A stretch of 64,000 bases of DNA from Martinezella multihospitum. Its GTDB lineage: Bacteria > Pseudomonadota > Alphaproteobacteria > Rhizobiales > Rhizobiaceae. Positions within the stretch are counted from its first letter, which is position 1. Each line of letters starts with the position of its first letter. The translations under genes were made by a program, and so were the position numbers. The stretch is taken from NCBI RefSeq assembly GCF_900094585.1, contig NZ_FMAG01000013.1, positions 1 through 64,000 of the forward strand, given 5' to 3'. Shown one piece after another: positions 16,706 to 24,493 of this stretch. The notes below the pieces were generated by a model. It was not told the origin of the DNA. It saw only the letters and a list, made by a program, of their open reading frames with translations, and did not search any database.

Positions 16706-17347
16706 ATGCAGACATTCAACAATGCAACATCGGGCGATATCGTCTTGGCGATGGCCGAGCGCATCGTCGAGAACCGCGCCTATCTCAGCGAGATCGACGG
16801 CAAGATCGGCGACGGTGATCACGGCGTCAACATGGCCAAGGGCTTCGGCATGGCGGCCGAGCGCCTGAAGGGCAAGAACCAGTCGCTATCATCCTCGCTC
16901 GACACGCTGGGTACCGTGCTGATGACCGAAATTGGCGGCTCCATGGGACCGCTCTACGGCGTCATGTTCACCGAAATTGCTGAAAAGCTCGACGGCATCG
17001 AGGCGATCAATGCCGCAGCCTATAGCAAAGCGCTGCATGCCGGGCTCGAAGGCATCCAGTCGATCGGCTCGGCCAAGGTCGGCGATAAGACGTTGCTCGA
17101 CACGCTGGTTCCGGCAATCGAGGCCTTCGATGCAGCCGATGCTGCCGGCAAGCCGTTTGCGGAAGCACTGGACGCACTGGTTGCAGCTGCAGAGGCCGGT
17201 CGCGACTCCACGCTCAATCTCGTCGCGAAGATCGGCCGCGCCAGCCGGCTGGGCGAGCGTTCGCTTGGCGTACTGGATGCCGGCGCCACCTCCTGCGCTA
17301 TCATCTTGAAGGAGCTTTCTCAGGGTGCTCGCGCGCGCCTGCAATAA
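16706..17347 (+). CDS. dhaL: Dihydroxyacetone kinase subunit DhaL
   Basis: A 213-residue helical-barrel nucleotide-binding subunit. The three Mg-binding aspartates are present as D31, D36 and D38 in DGKIGDGDHG, close to D30/D35/D37 of E. coli DhaL, followed by GGSMGPLYG and GDKTLLDTL; the glycine-rich end SRLGERSLGVLDAGATS is standard. Pairs with the DhaK just upstream (13-base gap). No DhaM in the cluster, so ATP is the likely donor (inference). Confidence 0.9.
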   Translation: MQTFNNATSGDIVLAMAERIVENRAYLSEIDGKIGDGDHGVNMAKGFGMAAERLKGKNQSLSSSLDTLGTVLMTEIGGSMGPLYGVMFTEIAEKLDGIEAINAAAYSKALHAGLEGIQSIGSAKVGDKTLLDTLVPAIEAFDAADAAGKPFAEALDALVAAAEAGRDSTLNLVAKIGRASRLGERSLGVLDAGATSCAIILKELSQGARARLQ

Positions 17348-17368
17348 TAGGGCTCTCCCAAGGCTGCG

Positions 17369-17394
17369 CGATCCCGTGCTCCACCACGGGGTCG
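17369..17394 (+). terminator. Hairpin after dhaL
   Basis: CGATCCCGTG and CACGGGGTCG pair (one G-U) around CTCCAC, 22 bases after the dhaL stop and 86 bases before the SorC-DhaK start. No U-tract follows. It may separate transcription of the regulator-kinase gene from the upstream operon. Confidence 0.4.
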
Positions 17395-17479
17395 CACGCC
17401 GCCCTTTCGAAGAAGAAGCATTTGCAAACATGCGTCATTGCTTTCATCTTCTGGCGAAAACGGGACATAGTGAATCGTC

Positions 17480-19576
17480 ATGACAGGCAAGGCATCTTCG
17501 GTCGGCAAAAATAGTGCAAGCAAAGCGGGCGCACCTGATGCGGCCGATACCATGCCCTTGCGCTATGGCGACGACCCCTATGTCTGGGCCTGCTGGCTCT
17601 ACTATGAAGACGGCAAGACCCAGGGCGATATCGCCGAGATCATGGGCATTTCGCGGGCGACCGTGAACAGCTATCTCGCCGATGCCCGCAGCCGCGGCAT
17701 CGTCAATATCTCGCTTGAGCCATCGCGGCTGAGCTCGCTTTCCATTGCACAGGAACTCAAACGCCATTTCGGCCTGCAGGACTGTCTCGTGGTGCCCAGC
17801 GACGACGGTTCGCGGCCGCTGATCGACCGCCTCGGGACGGCCGGTGCGCAGGCTATTGCGAGGCTTCTGAAATCCGGCGACACGCTTGCCGTTGCCTGGG
17901 GCCGCACGGTTCTCGCCGTTGCCGAACAGGCTGATGTGCCCAATCTGCAGGATGTCACCATCGTCCAGGCAACCGGCGGCACGCGGGCTCGCTTTGCCTA
18001 CACACCGGAGCTCTGCGCGAGCGCCTTCGCCAATGTGACAGGCGGCAGGCTCATCAATATCACAGCCCCTGCGATCGTCTCGACCTCCGAGGTCCGTGAC
18101 ATCCTCCTGCGCGAGCCCTTGGTCGAAGAGCAATTCGCTACCCTTGCCAAAGCTAACAAGGCCATCTTCGGTATCGCATCTCTCCGGCCGAATTCGACGG
18201 TGCATAGCAGCGGCTTCTTCGAATCCGTTTCGCTGCAGGATTATCTGGCGAAAAATGCCGTCGGCGTGCTCGCCGGCCGCTTCATCGATGCCAAGGGCCA
18301 GCCGGTTGCGGGGCCACTTGATGATCGCACCATCGGCATCTCCCTCGACATGCTGAAATCCATCGGCCTTCGTATCGCGGTCGCCGGCGGCTTCGACAAG
18401 GTGCCGGCCATCCTTGCCGCGCTGCGCGGCGGCTATATCAACGTGCTGATTACCGATGCGGCCACCGGGCGCGGCATTCTGAATGCAGATGGCGTCACCG
18501 AACTCGATCAGAAAGCCCAGCAGCGTCCGAGAACGGACAACAGCGTTGCCCTGCCCAGCAGCTATCGGACGCATATCAAGAAATTCCTCAATAATCCCGA
18601 CGATGTCGTCGACGAGATGCTCGAAGGCATCGTCAAGGCACATGCCTCGCATATCGTGCCGATCAAGGGATCGAACCGTGCGCTAGTCGCGCGAACCGGC
18701 CCGAGGAAGGGCAAGGTCGGCCTGGTGATCGGCGGTGGCACGGGCCACGAGCCCTGCTTCCTCGGCTATGTCGGCAAGGGCCTTGCCGACGCCGTTGCCA
18801 TCGGCAACATCTTTTCCTCGCCTCCTCCGACTCCGATCCTCGAATGCGCCAAAGCGTCCTCCGGCGGCGAAGGCGTGCTCTTCGTCTATGGCAATTATGC
18901 CGGCGACGTCATGAACTTCGAAATGGCCGCGGAAATGGCGCAGGAACAACAGATCGACGTCCGGACCATCCTGACGACAGACGACATCGCATCATCCCCC
19001 ATCGAGGATCGCGAGGGACGGCGTGGCGTTGCCGGCAATTTCTTCATCTTCAAGATAGCCGGTGCCGCCTGCGACAAGGGCCTCTCGCTCGACGCCTGCG
19101 AGGCGATAACGCGCAAGGCCAATGACCGCACCTTCACCATGGGCGTTGCGCTGGAGCCCTGCTCGCTGCCGCAGACTCGGCGCCACAACTTCGAAATCGG
19201 GCCTGACGATATCGAATTCGGCATGGGCATTCACGGCGAACGCGGCGTCACCCGCGAAAAGATGATGACTGCCGACGAGATCACCGACCGCGTGATGGAT
19301 CGGATATTCGCCGAGATGAAGCCCGTTGCCGGCGATCGGGTGGCGGTGCTCATCAACTCCTTCGGCGCAACGCCGTTGATGGAACTCTACATCCTGTTTC
19401 GCCGCGTCGAGCAGCGCTTGAGCGCCAAGGACATCAGGATCGAAGCGAATTGGGTGGGGCATTACTGCACGTCGCTCGACATGGTCGGCGCATCCATATC
19501 CATCCTGCATCTCGATCAGGAACTGACTGAGATGCTCCATCATCCGTGCGACACCTTCGCTTTGAAGGTCGGATGA
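17480..19576 (+). CDS. Bifunctional SorC-type sugar-binding regulator fused to DhaK
   Basis: A 698-residue fusion. Residues ~32-75 are a SorC/DeoR-like helix-turn-helix (DPYVWACWLYYEDGKTQGDI then GISRATVNSYLADARSRGI). Residues ~85-345 are the SorC effector domain (GTAGAQAIARLLKSGDTLAVAWGRTV, IVQATGG, IFGIASL). Residues ~355-698 form a full DhaK starting HIKKFLNNPDDVVDEMLEGI with GGGTGHEPCFLGY and the covalent histidine at 585 (GMGIHGERG). Such fusions are known in rhizobial annotations. The kinase half looks active. The regulator half probably controls this cluster, so substrate binding may reach the DNA-binding domain directly. Start is uncertain: no clear Shine-Dalgarno precedes ATG 17480. 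Confidence 0.88.
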   Translation: MTGKASSVGKNSASKAGAPDAADTMPLRYGDDPYVWACWLYYEDGKTQGDIAEIMGISRATVNSYLADARSRGIVNISLEPSRLSSLSIAQELKRHFGLQDCLVVPSDDGSRPLIDRLGTAGAQAIARLLKSGDTLAVAWGRTVLAVAEQADVPNLQDVTIVQATGGTRARFAYTPELCASAFANVTGGRLINITAPAIVSTSEVRDILLREPLVEEQFATLAKANKAIFGIASLRPNSTVHSSGFFESVSLQDYLAKNAVGVLAGRFIDAKGQPVAGPLDDRTIGISLDMLKSIGLRIAVAGGFDKVPAILAALRGGYINVLITDAATGRGILNADGVTELDQKAQQRPRTDNSVALPSSYRTHIKKFLNNPDDVVDEMLEGIVKAHASHIVPIKGSNRALVARTGPRKGKVGLVIGGGTGHEPCFLGYVGKGLADAVAIGNIFSSPPPTPILECAKASSGGEGVLFVYGNYAGDVMNFEMAAEMAQEQQIDVRTILTTDDIASSPIEDREGRRGVAGNFFIFKIAGAACDKGLSLDACEAITRKANDRTFTMGVALEPCSLPQTRRHNFEIGPDDIEFGMGIHGERGVTREKMMTADEITDRVMDRIFAEMKPVAGDRVAVLINSFGATPLMELYILFRRVEQRLSAKDIRIEANWVGHYCTSLDMVGASISILHLDQELTEMLHHPCDTFALKVG

Positions 19577-19630
19577 ACCATAAGAATGTGCCCGGCCACA
19601 TTAGAAATGGCTGGGACCGGGAGGAAGACG

Positions 19631-20293
19631 ATGTCGGAAAATACCGCGCGATGCCTGGGCAGCATGTTTCAGCGCATATCGATTGCGATCAACGCTGAAA
19701 AGGACCGGCTCTCCGAGCTGGACGGCGCAATCGGCGACGCCGACCACGGCATCACCATGTCCCTCGGTTTCATGGCGGTGAATGCCGAACTGGCAAAACT
19801 CGATCTTATGCAGGCATTGCCCTCGGAAATCTTCTCCGTCGCAGCCTCAGCCTTCCTCGACGCGGTCGGCGCCTCGACCGGCCCGCTCTATGCCACCGCC
19901 TTCCGCCGCGTCTCGCAAGCGCTGAAGGCGGATGAATCCCTCTCACCTTCTTGCCAGGCAATGATAGTCGACGAAATGCGCGCCGGCATCCAGCAGCGCG
20001 GCAAGGGGCAGCGCGGCGACAAGACCATGCTCGATGCCTGGATCCCCGCCGCCGAAGCCGCCATCGATGCGAAAGCCGGTTCACGCGATCTTGCCGCCAT
20101 GTGGAACGCCATCCTCGAAGCCGCAGAAACCGGCGCAAATTCCACCAGCTCCATGGTCGCCGCCCGCGGCCGCGCGGCGCGGCTGGGGGAGCGATCGCTC
20201 GGGCATATCGACCCGGGTGCGGCGTCGGCGGTGATTATACTGCGGGCGATGCGGGATACGTTTGTGGAGGGTAAGGCGGCTACTGAACGATAA
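19631..20293 (+). CDS. DhaL-type kinase subunit (second copy)
   Basis: About 220 residues from ATG 19631, chosen because GGGAGGAAG precedes it; in-frame ATGs at 19586 and 19607 lack one. The Mg-binding aspartates are D31, D36 and D38 (DGAIGDADHG), followed by VGASTGPLYATAF, GDKTMLDAWIPA and ARLGERSLGHIDPGAAS. It is diverged from the first DhaL, so the two DhaK/DhaL pairs probably act on different ketoses or stereoisomers. It is the last gene of the cluster; the AT-richer immunity array begins right after it on the other strand. Confidence 0.87.
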   Translation: MSENTARCLGSMFQRISIAINAEKDRLSELDGAIGDADHGITMSLGFMAVNAELAKLDLMQALPSEIFSVAASAFLDAVGASTGPLYATAFRRVSQALKADESLSPSCQAMIVDEMRAGIQQRGKGQRGDKTMLDAWIPAAEAAIDAKAGSRDLAAMWNAILEAAETGANSTSSMVAARGRAARLGERSLGHIDPGAASAVIILRAMRDTFVEGKAATER

Positions 20294-20307
20294 CTACACT
20301 TTCAATC

Positions 20308-20480
20308 GGAATATTCAGCCTCCCCATACACAAGTGGGAGTATGTCCCATCTGACACAGCTCAAAAATGTATTGGGGGAGCCTGTTTCATATCGCAATCT
20401 GCTCCGACTAGTCTCTTATCAACGCATCGGAGAATGGTCTCATGATTTTCAGAACCGCATTCCATTGATCTGAAGTATCG
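20308..20480 (-). pseudogene. Decayed copy of the 166-residue immunity-like gene
   Basis: On the minus strand this stretch aligns with the interior of the intact gene at 21617-22117. It reads DQWNAVLKIMRPFSDALIRD then an in-frame TAG (20408-20410), where the intact gene has NQWNSILKVVKPFSDALVTE. Beyond the stop a frameshift is needed to continue as TFLSCVRWDILPL...GEAEYS, where the intact gene has TFLNCVRWDIFHLCMEAEYS. Both ends are missing. It lies immediately downstream of the Imm30-like gene and appears to be the relic of a duplicated immunity cassette. Confidence 0.75.
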
Positions 20481-20483
20481 CCA

Positions 20484-20939
20484 CTATTTCGAAGCCAAGG
20501 TTACCGGTGTAGTTTTGCTGAGAAACTCAAGGCTTACGGCATTGATGCGTTCGCACATTTCCCTGACGGATGCCTTGGTCGAAGCCGGAGCGTTTCGTAG
20601 CTGTCTTATCATCTCCAACTGTGCTGAGCGACTATTCAGCACGCGCATTAGGACAATCGATGTCCAACGAGGGGCAGATCTCATAATATCAGTAAATGCG
20701 CCGAGAACCGCGCGAATGTATTCCTCGTCATTAGAAGTCTCCGCAGCATGAATGATGGAAAACATGCTTTCATCGTATTCAGCGTTATCAGACAGAAGCA
20801 ACAACAAGTCCCTTGGCAAACTCTCGTTAGAGCTTTCAAAAAGCTCGATTATGGCTGCATCGACTACATCAGGTCGAGCCCCATCAGCTTGAATCTCCTG
20901 CCGGAGCCTGTTCAAATTTGCTTCGTAGTTTCCGATCAT
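20484..20939 (-). CDS. Imm30-like immunity protein
   Basis: A 151-residue all-helical, soluble protein with no signal peptide. The segment SNDEEYIRAVLGAFTDIMRSAPRWTSIVLMRVLNS is characteristic of the Imm30 immunity family found next to polymorphic toxins. A truncated relative with a nonsense codon is found at 23321-23603. It is in the same orientation as the effector 5 kb upstream. Its cognate toxin is not in the window, so it is probably an orphan immunity gene kept against toxins of relatives. Confidence 0.7.
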   Translation of the reverse strand: MIGNYEANLNRLRQEIQADGARPDVVDAAIIELFESSNESLPRDLLLLLSDNAEYDESMFSIIHAAETSNDEEYIRAVLGAFTDIMRSAPRWTSIVLMRVLNSRSAQLEMIRQLRNAPASTKASVREMCERINAVSLEFLSKTTPVTLASK

Positions 20940-21047
20940 CGTTGCTTAAAAATTGCTGCCATCATTCGTCTCTTCCAATAGCAGTATCATAAACCTGATG
21001 AGAATAACGCAGAGAACGTGACTGGTAAGAGCTCTACAAACCGCAAT

Positions 21048-21620
21048 TTAGTCAGCACCGGCCCTGACCTTGCGAAATTCCACGCCAGATAATTTGGCCG
21101 ATGCAAAGCGGCGCTTAACGCTGTCTCGTACGAAAACCACCTCGCCAGCATAATTCGGCGGGCTGAAGATATTGCGACCCAAGAGGTTTTTGAATGCTGG
21201 GACAACAAGCGACGGACCAGCGAATTTGGACCGCTCGACATCAAGGATATCTGGGTCGCGGAGAATATGTAGGACATGGTAGGGTCGAACGTCAGCTGCG
21301 TTATGAACATCGACCGTAAACCATTCATAGCGATCTTCCGCCCCCCAATTTTCGTCGATGAGCGCGCGAAAGCGGTCGGAGCACAAGAAATGAGCAACAT
21401 CCGATGGCATGAAGTCGCTAAATTGACCACCCTTCAAATCAAAATTCTTAAAAGGGTAGGAAAATTGCTTCTCAAATTTCTCGAAGTAAAATGTATCGCT
21501 ATATTCTGTAGCTCGTGAGGTAGCGACACCAATGGGGAAAGAAACCTTACTTGGTTCTGGATGCGATATCCTAAAAATATCAAATTCGGCAGTCATTGGC
21601 AGCCACTGCGTCAAAGTCAA
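21048..21620 (-). CDS. Imm11/DUF1629-like immunity protein
   Basis: A 190-residue protein. The C-terminal half has the layout of the Imm11 (DUF1629) family: YEWFTVDVHN...YHVLHILRDPDILDVERSKF, then GRNIFSPP and a final VVFVRDSVKRRFASAKLSGVEFRKVRAG. Its start overlaps the end of the 166-residue gene upstream by four bases, so the two are translationally coupled. No membrane segment. It is probably a cytoplasmic immunity protein of the array; the matching toxin is not present. Confidence 0.6.
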   Translation of the reverse strand: MTLTQWLPMTAEFDIFRISHPEPSKVSFPIGVATSRATEYSDTFYFEKFEKQFSYPFKNFDLKGGQFSDFMPSDVAHFLCSDRFRALIDENWGAEDRYEWFTVDVHNAADVRPYHVLHILRDPDILDVERSKFAGPSLVVPAFKNLLGRNIFSPPNYAGEVVFVRDSVKRRFASAKLSGVEFRKVRAGAD

Positions 21621-22117
21621 TATATAACGAACCGGCCCTTCGGAAAGGGGCCGGAATACCCGCAGGGAAAATGACCTTTGAAATAATAAAACGAAAGAGA
21701 GGAAAAAAATGCTGGCTCCACGAGATCAGAATATTCAGCCTCCATGCACAAATGGAAAATGTCCCATCTAACACAGTTCAGAAATGTATCAGGAAGCTTA
21801 TTTGATACCGAAATATGCTCAGATTTCTCTGTCACCAAAGCATCAGAAAATGGCTTAACAACTTTCAAGATAGAATTCCACTGATTGAATCTATCCAAAC
21901 TCTTCTCTCTCACTCGCTCCACCAATTGATTTGCAGCTTCTGAAGTAAGGTTTTCCCACTCAATCTCCGAGCAGGATTTTAGGGCTTCATCCCACGAGTT
22001 TACATATTCTGCGTAAGTCTGGTCTCTCTTTCCGACGTTCACAAACCATTCAACAGAATCCAGCTTATCTAACGTCGCAATTGTACGAGCATGGGGTTCA
22101 GGCACAACGTTCTCCAA
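21617..22117 (-). CDS. Unknown 166-residue protein of the immunity array
   Basis: I do not recognise this family. It is a soluble protein of mixed composition, rich in Trp and aromatic residues at the C-terminus (FFSSLSFYYFKGHFPCGYSGPFP). A decayed duplicate exists at 20308-20480, and the gene overlaps the Imm11-like gene by four bases. Position, size and duplication fit an immunity protein, but the function is inference. AT-richer than the T6SS core genes. Confidence 0.55.
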   Translation of the reverse strand: MENVVPEPHARTIATLDKLDSVEWFVNVGKRDQTYAEYVNSWDEALKSCSEIEWENLTSEAANQLVERVREKSLDRFNQWNSILKVVKPFSDALVTEKSEHISVSNKLPDTFLNCVRWDIFHLCMEAEYSDLVEPAFFSSLSFYYFKGHFPCGYSGPFPKGRFVIY

Positions 22118-22274
22118 TTCGTCAGCTATCTATTATATGTAGCGTATATCGGATATGCATCTAGCTGTCGTTCATTTGAGAACTTATGAGTAGTCCAGCC
22201 GTTCAGCAACTCTAGATAACTTCAGCCGTATCCTGGACGCCTCAGGCCCCGCAGAGGCCCGATTTGTAGACAAC

Positions 22275-22715
22275 TCAGCCAATGAGCTTCCGCTTACGCA
22301 GAAAATCCAGATAACTGGGATCCGATTCCTCAAAAATTTCCTCGCCCTCGCTCATATAGGCCCGCAATAGAGGATCAGTACTTTCCTCGTGGCGACCAAG
22401 ATCATAAAGGCATGAGCCTATACCGAGTTGGACAAAGCTGTTGGCATAGCCGTCACCGCTCGCCGCAGCTTGCCGAAACGAATCGAGTGCTGCATCAAGA
22501 TCGCCGTCCTGTCTTTGCGCGTCACCGATGGAAGCATGAAGCCAGACCGCCGCGTTCCACTGGCGCCGCGGCTCTGGCAACAATTGCAGAGCTGAACGCC
22601 ATATCGAGATTGCCGCTTTCGCATTGCCGTGATCGAGCAAGTCGTTTCCCTGTTCGGAAAGTTCCGTGACGCGGTCATATATATTGTCCGGTAGTTCCTC
22701 TTGTGGACTATTCAC
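22275..22715 (-). CDS. TPR-containing immunity-like protein (paralogue 2)
   Basis: About 146 residues from GTG 22715, which overlaps the end of the upstream paralogue by eight bases; a longer frame to 22823 exists but would run inside that gene. The sequence contains TPR-like helices (GNAKAAISIWRSALQLLPEPRRQW, GDLDAALDSFRQAAASGDGYA) and ends DPSYLDFLRKRKLIG. It shares the LPEP...W and YLDF-RK motifs with the neighbour at 22708-23160, so the two arose by tandem duplication. TPR proteins of this size occur as immunity proteins beside polymorphic toxins. Confidence 0.65.
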   Translation of the reverse strand: MNSPQEELPDNIYDRVTELSEQGNDLLDHGNAKAAISIWRSALQLLPEPRRQWNAAVWLHASIGDAQRQDGDLDAALDSFRQAAASGDGYANSFVQLGIGSCLYDLGRHEESTDPLLRAYMSEGEEIFEESDPSYLDFLRKRKLIG

Positions 22716-23160
22716 CGCGGGCCGCCTTTTCTTTCCGGTAGAAATCGAGATAAGTCGATTGAGCGCCTGCGAAGCCCTTTTGACCGTAGATCTCATAGAT
22801 CCGTCCGAAAATATAATAGGCACGATCCCTTTCGCCGAGTTTGTACATAGCCTCGCCTTCAGTCATAAGTACCAGATGGTCCCCGTGATTGGGGTCGCCA
22901 TACATATCCGCCATGATCTGCGACCACTTGGAAACGTTTTCCTTGTCACCTAAATCAGCGAAATCCTGGACGAAGCCGGCCGAAAGACTTTGAGGATAAT
23001 AATCCCAGTCAGACTTGGGTTCCGGAATCAGGTTCCAAGCTTGTAAAGCTATGTCAAGCGACCCTCTTAGATCGCCGGATGAAAACTTCTTGCCAGATGT
23101 CTCCAGCAGTTCATCGATGCGCTCCCTGATGGCGGACTCGATTTGTTTTTTCCGGTTCAT
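22708..23160 (-). CDS. TPR-like immunity-like protein (paralogue 1)
   Basis: A 150-residue helical protein. GSLDIALQAWNLIPEPKSDW and the end STYLDFYRKEKAARGE match the shorter paralogue that follows, and MYKLGERDRAYYIFGRIYEIYG is TPR-like. No signal peptide. It lies in the run of same-strand small genes downstream of the T6SS effector, 160 bases after the Imm30 relic. An immunity role is inferred from context. Confidence 0.6.
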   Translation of the reverse strand: MNRKKQIESAIRERIDELLETSGKKFSSGDLRGSLDIALQAWNLIPEPKSDWDYYPQSLSAGFVQDFADLGDKENVSKWSQIMADMYGDPNHGDHLVLMTEGEAMYKLGERDRAYYIFGRIYEIYGQKGFAGAQSTYLDFYRKEKAARGE

Positions 23161-23320
23161 GAGTAGCTCACTTTGCAGGTGGTAAGTATCGGGAGGTTGT
23201 TTGACCGCCTCTCCTCACTCTTCCATTCGTGTTGTGATTCAACGTTTTTTGTTGCGAACCCATGGCTTCACAAAAGTCTTTCCTGGCACTGAAACTCTCA
23301 ATCAACAACAAAGCGTCGAA

Positions 23321-23603
23321 CTATTTCCGCTGTTTCGAAGCCAGGGCTACAGGTATAGTTTTGCTGAGAAAGTCAGGGCTAACGGCATTGATGCGTTGGC
23401 ACATTTCCCTAACGGATGCCTTGGTCGAAGCCGGAGCGTTTCGTAGCTGCTTGACTATTTCCAACTACGCTGAGCGGCTATTCAGCACCCGCATTGGGAC
23501 AATCGATGTCCAACGAGGGGCGGATCTCATAATATCAGTAAACATGCCAAGAACCGCGCGTGTGTATTCTTCGTCATTAGAAGTCTCGGTGGCATGAATA
23601 ATT
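23321..23603 (-). pseudogene. Truncated, nonsense-mutated Imm30 copy
   Basis: The minus strand reads IIHATETSNDEEYTRAVLG, then MFTDIMRSAPRWTSIVPMRV and LNSRSA, then TAG (23465-23467), then LEIVKQLRNAPASTKASVRE, and ends ASKQRK-stop. The intact Imm30 gene at 20484-20939 has CAG (Gln) at the stop position and otherwise nearly the same residues. The first ~60 residues are missing, and homology begins seven bases after the stop of the pentapeptide-repeat gene. It is a dead duplicate. The 160 bases between it and the TPR gene (23161-23320) show no other clear gene. Confidence 0.8.
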
Positions 23604-23609
23604 ACCAAC

Positions 23610-24479
23610 TCACTCTCGCCATATTGGATCATTTAACATTTGGGCGAGTAGTGCCTGTCCTTTAGGCTTCAACAGCTCTCGAAAATCGTCTTCATTGAGA
23701 ATCCCGAAATTAGATGCAGCCGTATATTCGGCAGTGAAAATCGGCGCCAACGGCACGTCTCCAATATCTGAATCCGCCCGGATAGCGCGATCGAGTTCGG
23801 CAACGAACTCCTTAAACCGCTTGATTGCATAGTTCTGGTGGTTTTCGGGTGCCACGATGTGCGAAACTTGCGCATTGGGAAATATGCAATAATTTAATGT
23901 AGCACCGCTGAAGCTTACGGCATCAATGCGGGTCGGCTTCTCTGTGTAATCTCGTCCAAAGACGATATCATCGAGTTTCCCGCTAAATATCGAATTTGAT
24001 ATTGTAGTTTGGCGAAATTCAACGCGATCCATCCGGCAATTCAAGAAAGTGCTTTTTTCGAACTTCGCATAATCTATCACACGACCTTGCATATTACATT
24101 TCTCAAATATGACATCTTCGAAAGTATTCGCATTCGAAGGCTCGTCGGCACCGAACGAAAAGCTTTTCATGTCACACGAAATAAACTTGCTATCCTTGTA
24201 GACGCTCTTCCAGTTGCGAACAGCCAAAAGACAATTCTCGAAAGTGCAATTTTGCAAACGTACGCCGGAGAACGCTAGACCGGATATGGAGCAGTTCTTG
24301 AAATTGATACCGGTCCAAGTGGTGTCGCTGAGATGAAGATTGAACGGAGTGATTACCTCCGCATATTTCTTTTTACTTCGAAGCCGAGGGTCGGCCGAAA
24401 ATTCGATATCAGAAAATGTAGTACCTTGGCCCGAAGCGATGGCCGCACCAATCTCAGATAGAATTCTTTGCTGCGTCAA
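23610..24479 (-). CDS. Pentapeptide-repeat protein, probable immunity protein of the adjacent effector
   Basis: About 289 residues. I chose TTG 24479 (after GAGCAGGAAG) because it lies 14 bases after the effector stop; the longer frame to 24560 would overlap the toxin C-terminus. The central ~190 residues show degenerate pentapeptide repeats with Phe/Leu/Ile every five residues: INFKNCSISGLAFSGVRLQN, CTFENCLL, ANTFEDVIFEKCNMQGRV, AKFEKSTFLNCRMDRVEF and ISNSIFSG. These fold as a right-handed quadrilateral beta-helix that can mimic DNA (MfpA, Qnr). A C-terminal helical part follows. Immediate position after the toxin gene makes it the best cognate-immunity candidate. Confidence 0.7.
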   Translation of the reverse strand: MTQQRILSEIGAAIASGQGTTFSDIEFSADPRLRSKKKYAEVITPFNLHLSDTTWTGINFKNCSISGLAFSGVRLQNCTFENCLLAVRNWKSVYKDSKFISCDMKSFSFGADEPSNANTFEDVIFEKCNMQGRVIDYAKFEKSTFLNCRMDRVEFRQTTISNSIFSGKLDDIVFGRDYTEKPTRIDAVSFSGATLNYCIFPNAQVSHIVAPENHQNYAIKRFKEFVAELDRAIRADSDIGDVPLAPIFTAEYTAASNFGILNEDDFRELLKPKGQALLAQMLNDPIWRE

Positions 24480-24493
24480 CTTCCTGCTCCATG

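Noticed and set aside
17444..18652. 402-codon minus-strand ORF opposite the SorC domain
   Set aside because: Antisense of a recognisable regulator; no protein features.
23245..23320. Possible further relic of the 166-residue gene upstream of the Imm30 relic
   Set aside because: Some words match (ATGGCTT, ACAA) and the order would fit the duplicated unit, but the alignment is too weak to claim by eye.
20484..24479. Whole array as a prophage or integrative element
   Set aside because: No integrase, phage structural gene or flanking direct repeat was seen; the T6SS effector context explains the genes better.
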